A stretch of DNA of 64,000 bases from Bryum argenteum (lineage: Eukaryota; Streptophyta; Bryopsida; Bryales; Bryaceae), in assembly GCA_037043015.1 (NCBI GenBank), contig CM073322.1:20285601-20349600 (forward strand), given 5' to 3'. Under the pieces are notes generated by a model. That model saw nothing but the letters and a program-made list of their open reading frames with translations, had not been told where the DNA came from and made no database searches. How positions within the stretch are numbered: the stretch's first letter is position 1; each line of letters opens with the position of its first letter. Below, in pieces: positions 11,033 through 20,910 of this stretch. The position numbers were made by a program, and so were the translations under genes.

Positions 11033-11709
11033 TCACTTTTGTTGGCGGCTCCCATTGACGAATTGCCTCAAGTTTTCTTTGGATCGACCGCAAACCCCAA
11101 CCGTCTTCACCAAATATCCAAGATATCTAATAGTGCCCGCTTCAAACTCGCTCTTATCAAAATCAAGTTGAAGCCCTGCGTTAAGAAGCTTACGGATGAT
11201 CCTCGAGAATCGCATCACGATGTTCTTCTTGAGATCACTATAGATCACCACGTCATCAATATATGCGGAGCAAGATATATCCAATTAAATCACAAGATCC
11301 AATTGATATATCGCCGAAAAGTTGCGAGTGCGCGCGTCGGTCAAAACGGTGTGACCAACCACTCATATAAGCCAAAGCGTGTTTTGAACGCCGTCTTCCA
11401 CTCGTCACCTTCTTTCACACGTATCCGGTGAAACGCAGAGATTACATCAACCTTGGAGATATATTTGGTCATAAAGAATGGATCTTAACGTCTCATCAAT
11501 GCGCGAATCGGATAGTTGTTCTTCCGACTCATCTCGTTCAATCGCCGATAGTCAACACGAATCGCAATCCTCCGCCAGCTTTCTTCATTAAATATGACCG
11601 AGTTCTTTGCGGGTGAATTACTTACGCGAATAAATCCATTATCCAACAACTCCGTAAGGGTCTTGCGCAAAACTAATAATTGATCCTTAGACATCCGATC
11701 AAATGGCAT
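11033..11709 (-). pseudogene. Chromovirus reverse transcriptase, frameshifted
   Basis: Two surviving pieces. The N-terminal one (11709-11485) reads LDNGFIRVSNSPA ... IRVDYRRLNEMSRKNNYPI, the fingers region. The C-terminal one (11284-11033) has AYIDDVVIYS with the YxDD catalytic box, then FEAGTIRYLGYLV. Frame breaks between them (about 11290-11480) disrupt the palm. Confidence 0.85.
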
Positions 11710-11757
11710 GGCGGGGATGTCATCATTAGTCTTCCTTCAATAAAATTGATCTCGTGA

Positions 11758-12527
11758 TCACCCTTTTCTATCGCGGGGGAACGACTTTGCATCTTGTCGA
11801 TTAAAAGCGTCAATAACTGGCATGAGCCAGTCATGAGCATGTTGTGTCGGGTCCCTATACACCTTCTGTTGTAGTGCCTTCTGGATGTCAACCAAGCTGA
11901 CACTAAAAACCTCTACTGGTTCACCGCTTCTCTGCAAAGTTTGAATCACTGATGCACGTATCTCTTGCATTGGCTCCAACGTAATCGGTCGAGTCTTCAC
12001 AATCATCTTGAAAGGTTTTCGAATGCAAACCTCTTCTTTAGCAGGTCGAACACTTGCATCATGTCGCTCCATCCAACGTTTTCCCAAGATTATATCATCT
12101 ATCTGTCCTGGAATAACATAGGCAACAATCTTCTCCTCCATACCATCAATATCGGCCATAAAATTTGCAATTTGTCAAATCATAGGCCGCTTCTTCATTG
12201 TCGTAACTTGCTCCAAAGATCTAGGTTGAATAGATGACGATCCAACCCTCTCCGTCGAACAAATTGCTCGCATACGCGATTCAAAAAGCATTGGCATCCG
12301 AGATCACACAAAGCACGAGTAGATATAATTGAGTTTATTAAAACATCAACATACATACCACCCGTGTCTCTAAAATTGTCTCCTAGATTCTTCAACTTTG
12401 ACAACCCGCCTCCACGCCTCCGATCGAGTCTTATGCTGGGAAGCCGCTCGTTTTCCGACTCTACATCGTAGTCACAACTCTCCATCTCTTTGACCTCCTC
12501 TATCTTGACATTGCTCTTCTTTCTCAC
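11758..12527 (-). pseudogene. Chromovirus protease region, degenerate
   Basis: Two frames. 12527-12195 contains MYVDVLINSIISTRALCDLG, where the family's aspartic-protease D-S/T-G triad is replaced by D-L-G. 12159-11758 contains GQIDDIILGKRWMERHDA, the conserved protease C-terminal segment. The altered active site predicts an inactive enzyme. Confidence 0.7.
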
Positions 12528-12529
12528 TC

Positions 12530-13438
12530 ACGCGCACTATCGAAGTTTTGTCCGCGCTCTCTTTCTTCTTCTTCTCATTGCCTTCACCTTGCTTGAATGA
12601 ATAGTCATTTGCACGGTGGCCTCGCTTCAAACATAAAAACAAATCCCTCTTGGCGACACCGTTGTTGTTCCTCCAAAGTCGACGTCTCCGAAGCTTGCTT
12701 ATTTGGACCGTAGGCATCCAATCCATCTCATCTCCATCCGCCATACGCGATTTGATGTCGCGATCGGAGCCGCAGACGACCCTTCCGATATTGCAAGCAA
12801 TCAAGTTGAGAGCCGACCGCCAACAAAGCTTGGACAAACATACCATAATCGATGTACGTCACGGGTTCAATCATCGCACGTTGCATCTCTGAGTTGAGAG
12901 CACCGCGAAGATATCCTATCTTCACCATATCCGGAACCATGGTAAGTTGACTCTCACCAAGCTCCTTCTCAAACTTGGGCAAGAATGTTGCAAATGACTC
13001 CCTACCCTGCTTCATTGCTTGAAGCCGATTCAATGCCCGCGCTGCTGCATTCGAGTCGATGTAAACGCTGTCAAGATGTTGAATAAAAGTCGCCGCATTG
13101 CAACCGTGTTGATTTTGGTAGAAAGATACTACCATCATCTGCGCCTTCGCGTCCATCCTCGAAAACAAGTATGCGGCTTGATCTTGAGGTGTACCAAGAT
13201 CACTCCATCAATTCAAGCTTGTTATCTGCTTCGACCTTCCATATCGGGTAGCCCTTGCGACTCCCGTCAAACTTTGAAATATTTGGCAATCGCTTGCGCA
13301 ATGCGACGGCAGTTCCTCTATATTGTTCTTTGCATCGATTGCGGCATCATCTCGCGATGAAGACGGACCTCCTAAACTCGTGAATTGTCCAAATGAGCCA
13401 CCACTGCGATCAAGTGCAACCAATCGCTCGATAGCCAA
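12530..13438 (-). pseudogene. Chromovirus gag, frameshifted
   Basis: The retrotransposon gag domain is recognisable at 13168-12728 (AYLFSRMDAKAQ-type start, FYQNQHGCNAATFIQHLDSV, MKQGRESFATFLPKFEKEL, then IGYLRGALNSEM). 13438-13208 is the N-terminal part in another frame. Near 12640 a zinc-knuckle-like CLKRGHRANDYS has lost its full CCHC spacing. Confidence 0.8.
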
Positions 13439-13760
13439 CTTCTCGACTGGCGAGAAGCTTGAAGTGTGTGCGCAACCTCACGATCTCCTGTTGATAGTCT
13501 TCCGCCGTAATTTCTCCTTGCGCTGCTGCTGCTGCTGCTTCTGCAAGATCTCATCATCGATCATCCGGGCGTTCTCCATCTCAAAAAGCAACACCTCTCA
13601 ATTAACTCTTGAGGCTTCGCAAAGCCTTCAAATCCGTCCCGGTTACGTGGCTATCTTCAATCACTACCACGAGGGTGGATAAGTTCCTCAATCTAATCAA
13701 TGTCCTACTTTTGTCGTTTGAAAAAACAAGGGAGGATGAAGCCCTTCAGAAAATCAAGAG

Positions 13761-13771
13761 AAGTCTTGGAT
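13761..13771 (-). promoter_or_regulatory. Self-complementary primer-binding site
   Basis: Sense strand ATCCAAGACTT begins 2 nt after the 5' LTR. It is an exact complement of the sense sequence AAGTCTTGGAT inside the LTR (13835-13825), which lies 31 nt downstream of a TATATAA box and so is the predicted mRNA 5' end. No TGG, the hallmark of tRNA-primed sites, is present. Confidence 0.75.
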
Positions 13772-13773
13772 TA

Positions 13774-14007
13774 TGTAAGAGTCTAGCTGTCAAAACAAGC
13801 AAAAACTACAAAAGAAATATATTGATCCAAGACTTAGGTTTACAATGAATAAGAGTCCCTTATATACTAATCTCTTGGCTCAACTGCCGAGGCTATACTT
13901 TAGCTCTACTGCCGAGGCTATACTTTAGCTCTACTGCCGAAGTTCTATTTATAAAATTAATAGCGAGTGAACATCCGAGCTTATCAACGAGGCCTTGGCC
14001 CATGACA
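13774..14007 (-). repeat. 5' LTR
   Basis: 234 bp, TG...CA. Sense-strand TATATAA at 13866-13860 and a predicted start at 13835 give an R-U5 of about 62 nt. It contains one fewer 25-bp CTACTGCCGA unit than the 3' LTR. Confidence 0.93.
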
Positions 14008-14274
14008 TCTGTAAACTCTTCAAAAGCAAGGCTAACGTTAAATTTTGTGCTTTGAGACCCAAATAATAGTGGATGATGAAGTGGCCGATTATAAGGACAA
14101 CAACCGAGAGGTTCTTATGTAAGACGAAAGCAATTTCAGTGTGAAATGATTACAATAAAGAAGGAATGGCCAAATGAGACCTAAAAGATCGCAATATAAA
14201 AGCAATGTCATATCATAGTTTAGAAGAACTAGCGTAATCAAATTATAAAGGATAGATGCAAGAGTTGAATCATT

Positions 14275-14690
14275 GTGCGGTGGCTAAATGCAATGGCAAA
14301 TGCAATGGCCAAATCAACGTGCGCGGGTTATAGGCAATGGCAAAATCCACGTGCGCAAGTTAGAGGCAATGGCCAAATCAACTTGCGCGGGTTAAAAGGC
14401 AATGGCAAAATCCACGTGCACGGGTTAAAGGCAATGGCAAAATCCACGTGCACGGGTTAAAGGTCGAATGGCGAAATATACGTGCCGGGGTTAGACGCAA
14501 TACTCAAATCGAAGTTGCTAGGGTTAGAGACAACAACCAAATCAACCTGTGTGGGTTAGAGGTAATGGTCAAATCAACGTGCACGTGTCAGAGGCAATGG
14601 CTAAACATGCGCAAATTAAAGGCAATGGACAAATGAGCCTGCATGGGTTAGAAACAATTGCGATATGAGTTTGAAAGGATCACGGTAAGA
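14275..14690. repeat. GCAATGGCCAAATCA minisatellite, main array
   Basis: About ten degenerate units of 35-45 bp, each with GCAATGG, (C)AAATCA and a GTGCGCGGGTTA-like box. Reading frames through it are repeat artefacts. Confidence 0.65.
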
Positions 14691-14934
14691 AAGCAATGGT
14701 CAAATCAAAATAATTGGCTAGGCTAAAGAATCCTAGCTGGTGTTGTAAACTAATAGAATTTATAAAGAGATTGAGTGAGCAAAATATACTTGTATAGAAT
14801 CAATCGTCAAATCGGCCAAAATGATCACCCAAATCAACCCAAGTGATCACGGTAAATGAAATATGCCCAAATCAACCCAACTGCTAGGGTAAAGAATCCT
14901 AACTTGTAGCACAAATAAGGACAAGTAATAAGGG

Positions 14935-15334
14935 AGCTTAAAAACATTGGTTTTTGTCAAATTTTGACATCAAAGGCCAATACTTTATGAACTTCCATTC
15001 AAAACATCAATGTTTTTAAAAGCTATCGAAAAAGATTTGTCTTTTAACGGAGTATTCCTCAATGGCCGTTCAAAAATAGAAATGTTTATGAACAGGCACT
15101 CGGAAGTATTGCCCTTTAACCCGATCAAAAAGTCAAAAACCATAAAAATGTGTAATATTATGAAATTTTTAGTCATATCATGGAATCGAGCAATATTACA
15201 AAAGTCTTGCGTAATATTAAAAAAACCGTACCATTTTAGAGGCATAAATAATTTGAATAACACATTCATGAATACAACCAAAATGACACATCAAGGCTTT
15301 AACAAAGTGGCACAAGTCATACTGCCATTTTAAC
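14935..15334 (+). mobile_element. Element B, copy B4 (5' truncated)
   Basis: Follows the B consensus from the ACATTGGTTTTTGTC motif to GCCATTTTAA, where the TTAA is the junction with an inserted element A. Confidence 0.6.
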
Positions 15335-16165
15335 ACGTGAATGTCCTTTGGGTATTTTTAGCCAAGAACTCATTTTTCTAAAAAAGTGTCATGGATGAAA
15401 AAAAATGATAAGCTATTTAGATCTCAATTGTATGAACTTGTAATAGACTTGTTGTAGATCATCTAGAATAAAACTTGACTTGTGGGACCTCATAGATTGC
15501 AAGATCATGACATATTGGTGCACAAAACAGGCTACAAAATACCATCATTATCTCTTTAAAGTGAAATTACTATCAACATGAAATTTGTAATAAAAATTTA
15601 CCAGTTGGAAATTTGTTCATTTTCATTCCAAACACACTCTTGTTCCAAAAGAATTATGAGAAATAAAAATCTTGGCTCAAATAGTAGCCTTGTAATGGTG
15701 AAAACTGCAAAAAAATTTATGAAACAAAAGTAGTCGGCAAAACTACACCCCTTGCACAAATCTATACCTTGTCTTTGATATATCCTCGATCACGTTAAGG
15801 TTTACCACTAAAAATAGACTATAATCCATCCTAAAAAATAAAGTCAGAATCCAACGGTGGATAAAGGAGATATAGCTCTTTAAAATCATCCATTTTTCAC
15901 TTTTTTCATTTTAGTTACATCATTGAAAATCCAAAACCAAAGTCATCCGGATTAGAAAACTTCCAACAACAAAGTCTTTAGAATACACCTGAAAATCAAA
16001 CGAATGTAAATATTTTGTACGGAGAACTATTTTTGGTTTCACGTAATTGGCTTCCAATGGTAAAACAAACCAAGTTTTTTCAGAAACAAACGCTGCCTTT
16101 ACTAAAATGCACGCCTTTTTTTTCATACTTTTATATATGGGTTTGAAATTTTTACCATAAAAAAC
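15335..16165 (+). mobile_element. Element A, copy A3 (3' truncated)
   Basis: Inserted at the TTAA of copy B4's terminal repeat. The 5' end is degraded (CACGTGAATGTCC against CCCCTAAACGTCC) but the following GGGTATTTTTAGCC matches the family. It runs to about 16165, where the segmental duplication begins. Confidence 0.6.
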
Positions 16166-16493
16166 CAGTGTGCCTTTGAAAATAACACTACCACGATCAA
16201 GACTAGTTGTTATACATGTTTATGCATTATTCGAATGCCATAGATGGTCTTCAAGATAGTGAGTGTCTTACCCGTGGGATAATGAACCGAGGTCTGTTGA
16301 GCCGTTGAGGTGTAAATGTGAGGTCTTCAAGTATCAGCAATTCGATCGGTAGCAAACATCACTCTTGGAGCTCTAGCAGCAATTGTAACCACGTTGCTGC
16401 TCTCTTCTTCTCGCGGAGGAATTCTCACCCTTGCTCTGAGAGGCACAATGTTGGCACCACGAAGCACAATGTTGGCACCACGAACGGCAGTCT

Positions 16494-16917
16494 TCTCAAT
16501 TCCGTTAAAATGGCGTTATTCCAGTAAAATGGCACTTTGGGGTGTTTAAAATGAAAAAATAATATTGGTTTCTGTCGAGTTTTGACATGATAGGGTGAAT
16601 ATTTCCAACCGCATTTTGAAAACAACAATGTCTTTGAACGGTCGTTCATTAATATTGCCCTGTAATTATGTCTAAAGGTCAAGAACCATTAAAAAGTGTG
16701 ATATAATGGAACTTTTGGTGAAATTTCAAAAATCACTTAATATTACAGAGTACATGCATGATATTAATAAACATGCCATTCTGCATGCATAAATATTTTT
16801 GAACTACAGTTCAAAAATATGCTTATAAAATGGCACGTTTTAGAATGCGAACAAAATGGCTCATAGGGGATTTGGCAAAATGACACATGGAATACAACCA
16901 TTTTAACGAAATTGAGA
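16494..16917 (+). mobile_element. Element B, copy B5 (intact ends)
   Basis: A 424-bp copy with both inverted termini visible: TCTCAATTCCGTTAAAATGG at the left and, read inward from the right, TCTCAATTTCGTTAAAATGG. It interrupts the duplicated gene fragment. The termini contain GTTAAAAT, i.e. a TTAA site. No coding capacity and no clear target duplication. Confidence 0.75.
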
Positions 16918-17924
16918 TTCACTCTAGAAATCAAGACGACATGGTGATAGCAAAGTTGGCACTCGTACATCTGGCAATGGCAAAACCTATAAGATAACAT
17001 CATTCAGTGTATTAGTCTATTTCATGCAAAGGTAGAGTAATATTAGATGTTGAATTAAGAATGCCATGTAAGTGCAAAGTATCGAATACTTGTGATACTG
17101 ACCGAATCTGAGATGAAGTTTTGATATGTATACTCAATGTTCTCATTTGCACTCAACAATGCTTGACGAGTTTAGTGGCTCTCCGACCCCATCCTTCTTC
17201 AAAGTAACACATGAGATTAGGTTTAAAGCATTAATAAACGAATCATTGTCGGTAGTGTAAACAAGGACATTCTAAAAGCAAACTTAGTGTTGGGAAGAAC
17301 TTGTTGGGAAGAACTTGCTAAATAAACTTACACAAGATAGTGGCAATGACCAAAGCAATGTACGCGGGTTAAAAGCAATGTCAAATGAACATACGCGGGT
17401 TAGAGACAATAACTAAATCAACATGCATGGGTTAAAGGCAATGGCAAAATCAACGTGCACGAGTTAGAGGCAATGACAAAATGTGCGCGTCTTAGAGGAG
17501 CAATGGTCAAATCAACCTAATTGGCTAAACTAGACAATCCTAGTTGGTGTTGCAAACTGGTAGAATTAATAATTAAAATGATTGAGCGCGAGATATGATT
17601 AGGTCAGTGAATCAATGGTTGAATCAGCCTAAGTGATTACAGTAAATAAAGAATGGCCAAATCAAACCAAATGCTAGATAAAGAATCTTAACTTATAGCA
17701 CAAATAAGCACAATTATTAAGCCAACTTACTCCAAAATAATCACGTCAAGAAGCAATGGTCCTAGCCCATACAATTACAATGGCTAAGCCAAATTATACC
17801 AGAATACTTAGTATAAATATGCTCAATTTCTAATAGGGCATTGACTTTTAAAACAAACAAAGAAAAACATGCTAAGCCATACATCAAAGAAGCTATTTCG
17901 ATGTGAAGGGAAATTGAAGTAAAC

Positions 17925-18418
17925 CTCAATTTCATTGAAATGGCAATATCATGATAAATTGGTGCATTTTGGAGTGCTTGAAATGTAAAAAATAACATTG
18001 GTTTTTGTCAACTTTTGACATCAGAGGGCAAATATTGCTCAATCGCCATTCAAAAACAACAATGTTTTTCAAAAGCCGTTTAGAAATATTATCTGCCTTT
18101 TGACGAAATATTCCTCAATGACCGTTCAAAACCAAGAAATGTGTATGACGAGGCGTTCGGAAGTATTGCCCATTCATTAGATTCAAAAGTCGGGAACCAA
18201 AAAAAAGTGTAATATCATGAAATTTTTGGTCACAATACAGAAATCAAGGAATATTACAGAGGACTTGTGTAATATTAAAAAAATGTGGCATTTAAGAGGC
18301 ATAAATATTTTTAAATTTGAGTTCAAAAATATGCTTGTAAAATGACACATTCTAGAATACGGCAAAAATGACATATCACTGCTTTGGCAGAATGGCACAA
18401 TGACTATTACCATTTTAA
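17925..18418 (+). mobile_element. Element B, copy B6, left part
   Basis: Starts CTCAATTTCATTGAAATGGC and runs to CCATTTTAA at 18418. The remaining B terminus (CGGAACTAAG) reappears at 19374, after element A. Confidence 0.7.
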
Positions 18419-19369
18419 TGGTCCTTGGGGCATTTTTAGCCAATGAACTCGTTTTTTTTTTTTTGTCAAGTGTCATAGATGAACAAAAAGAATATCTATT
18501 TAGATCTCAATCGTGTAAACTTTCAATAAACTTGTTGTAGATCATGTGGACAAAAACTTTACTCATGAGACCTCATAGGTTGCAAGATCATAGCATATTG
18601 GTGCGCAAAGGAGGCTACAAAATATCATCATTTTCTTTTTAAAGTGAAAATACTATCAACATGAAATTTTTAATAAAAAATTACCAAATGGATATTATTT
18701 ATTTTCATCTCAAATGCACTCTTGTATCAAAAATTTCATCAAAAATTATCTTGGCTTATAAAGTAGCCTGGCAATGGTGAAAACTACCAATCTTTTTATA
18801 AACAAAAATAGTCCAAAACAACACCCCCTTGCACAAATCTATGCGTTATCTTGAATATATCCCGATCAGGTTAAGGATTTCACCACTAAAAATAGAATTT
18901 AATCCATCCCTTGAACAAAGTCAAAATCTAACGGTGGAGAAAAAGATATAGGTCTATAAAATCATCCATTTTTCACTTCTTTCATTGTGGAAACATCCTA
19001 TAAAATTCAATACCAAGGTTATCTAGATCAAAAGACTTCCAACTACAAAGTTTTTAGGATGCATCTAAAAATCAAACTTTGTGTTAATTCTTTTATTACG
19101 AAGAACTATTTTTGTTTTCACATAATTGGCTTGCAATGGTTGAAAAATGAAAACCCAAAAACAAAAGCTACCTTCACTGAAATGCATGCCATATATTCAT
19201 ATTGTATTATGTAGGTCTAAAATGTATACCACACAAAGTAAATGTGATTTGTCACCCAACCAAAGTAACATTGTTGAAAACAGAGTCCGGATGAAGAAGT
19301 AATGGCTCTTCAAAGTTTTTGCCTTTCATTCAAAATGTCATTTTTCGACACTAGGGAGGTTTTTAGGGG
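18419..19369 (+). mobile_element. Element A, copy A4, nested in B6
   Basis: 951 bp between TTAA at 18415-18418 and TTAA at 19370-19373. The right terminus is GGGAGGTTTTTAGGGG; the left terminus has lost about 8 bp (TGGTCCTTGGGG). The interior matches the intact copy at 42911-43881. Confidence 0.75.
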
Positions 19370-19384
19370 TTAACGGAACTAAGG

Positions 19385-20400
19385 TCAGTAGTATGTTCTC
19401 AAAGTTTTTTTTCTTTTCTTTACTATGTCAATAAAAGACATAGATTGTCTTTTTGTTATACTTTCCATAAAGCCTAAAATAAACCCAAACACATCACTTA
19501 CCTACAAAACCTTAACTATTGAAATTTAGAAGAGCACTAGTGAAGTATTCATCCCATTTAACATTTATAAACAAAAATGTAATGTAGTAAAAATTTGATG
19601 AGCAATTATAGAGACTATGATATGACTATTTGGTAGGATGCATGGAGTTACTCAGAGGTGCTTACGAAGGTGTGGGTAAAATCACATTTGATAATGGTAT
19701 GTGAGTCAAAATTTCATAAAATACAAATTTTTGCATAGTTTAGTTTTATAAACCTTAGCTTCTAGAAGGTTAGATTGATGATCTAATCTCCATCATTGCT
19801 TCATAAGGAGATTTATAGAGTGGCATAGGCGCTATGCCTTATGATTTTGCAAATGGGTTCTTTGGGATGTGCTTGAATGTAACTAATGAGATGGTCATGG
19901 AGACAAAGAATATAAGGATTCCCAGTTTTTGATAAGGAATCTCATCTTAAAGCCTTAAAGTCGGTTCTAGAGTCTTTGAACAGTAAAATAGTCTACACTC
20001 TATTCTACTTAGGGTGACTCTATAGGAGGTTTGGTATATTATGTGCAACAAAGGGGTATTATTGTGGGGGTATGTCGATGACCAAGATGAATCAAATGAT
20101 CCCTATCTTTACATAATCTTCAAACTTATAGTATTTTTTGTCTCGTACAATTACTTACAAATTTAAAGGGAGGGTAATTTCTACAACCCTTATTTTGTCA
20201 TAAGGAAATTTTGAGGGTAGCAAATTCCTCCCTCTGTGGACATGCTTGTCTCAGTCTCGTCTGATATACGTTAAAACTCCCTCTAGCTCCGGAAGGGATT
20301 GTTATTTGCTAAAAATGTTTGGATTTACTTACTGATCTAGAGTACTGGTGAATATGGTTGGATATGGTTTGGATGGTCCGGATTACTCATTAATATGAAA
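19385..20400. other. AT-rich spacer, nothing recognised
   Basis: No gene, repeat copy or RNA that I can support. GC content rises from about 20450 into the promoter region of the next gene. Confidence 0.4.
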
Positions 20401-20763
20401 TCTTGGATTCTTTGTGAGACAAGGAATTTATTCGAATCTTGGTTTTTTGCAAAGGCGGAGGGAGCATGTTGTTAAACGAGAGTCATGGCGCAGAAGCAAA
20501 GATGCAGTCAAAGACGTTATGAAAAGGGAGTGTTGAAAAGAAGGAGGGAAAGGGGAGCAACTGACGGAACGGAAAGTGATGCCACAGGAAACCGAATGTG
20601 AGCCACCCATTGCAATGTTCGACGGCATCCGTTCTACAAGCGCGGGCGACCTGCCAAGCTGGTGGCTGCCTCTTCCGCAGCGTCCAGAGGTCCCGCTGCG
20701 CCTTTCGGCCGCAGCTGGCTCGTCCAACGCCCAGCATTGCCAGCGCCGGGTGGAAGTCCCCAG

Positions 20764-20776
20764 CCCCCCCCCCCCC
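20764..20776. repeat. Poly-C tract in the 5' region of DiT1
   Basis: A run of about 11-12 C, GC-rich surroundings, probably upstream or untranslated sequence of the gene that starts at 20911. Confidence 0.6.
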
Positions 20777-20910
20777 ACCTTTCCCTTCCACAGGATCCCG
20801 CCCTGATCTCCCCTGTCCTGTTGCTGCACTGACGTTATCACCCAGGCAGCGCACGTCTCCGGTCTCTTTTCGCGAGTACCCACTTCGGATTCGTCGCTTG
20901 TTCGCCAGCG

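Larger units (their letters stand above)
8447..14007 (-). mobile_element. Ty3/gypsy chromovirus LTR retrotransposon, complete but decayed
   Basis: A 5.56-kb element read on the minus strand. It is flanked by 5-bp direct repeats TCTGT (8442-8446 and 14008-14012) and bounded by LTRs that begin TG and end CA in the sense direction. In sense order it holds the 5' LTR (13774-14007), a primer-binding site, gag, protease, reverse transcriptase, RNase H, integrase, chromodomain, polypurine tract and the 3' LTR (8447-8705). Every domain is interrupted by frameshifts or substitutions. The domain order, terminal chromodomain and self-complementary primer site point to the Tf1/sushi side of the chromoviruses rather than tRNA-primed plant CRM/Reina-type elements. 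Confidence 0.92.
16180..18420. repeat. Segmental duplication block, copy 2
   Basis: Counterpart of 3796-6424. The gene-like fragment appears as 16250-16460 and 17080-17220; the minisatellite as 17340-17510; a stretch from CTAATTGGCTAAACTAGAC at about 17520 to 17925 is nearly colinear with copy 1; then element B. Confidence 0.6.

Noticed and set aside
8822..13682. Plus-strand frames within the retrotransposon
   Set aside because: They are antisense to the gag-pol remnants and match no family.
13761..13771. tRNA-Met primer-binding site
   Set aside because: The site lacks TGG and shows no similarity to the usual initiator-Met complement.
14275..14690. CRISPR-like array
   Set aside because: Units are degenerate tandem repeats without constant repeats and unique spacers, and the DNA is eukaryotic.
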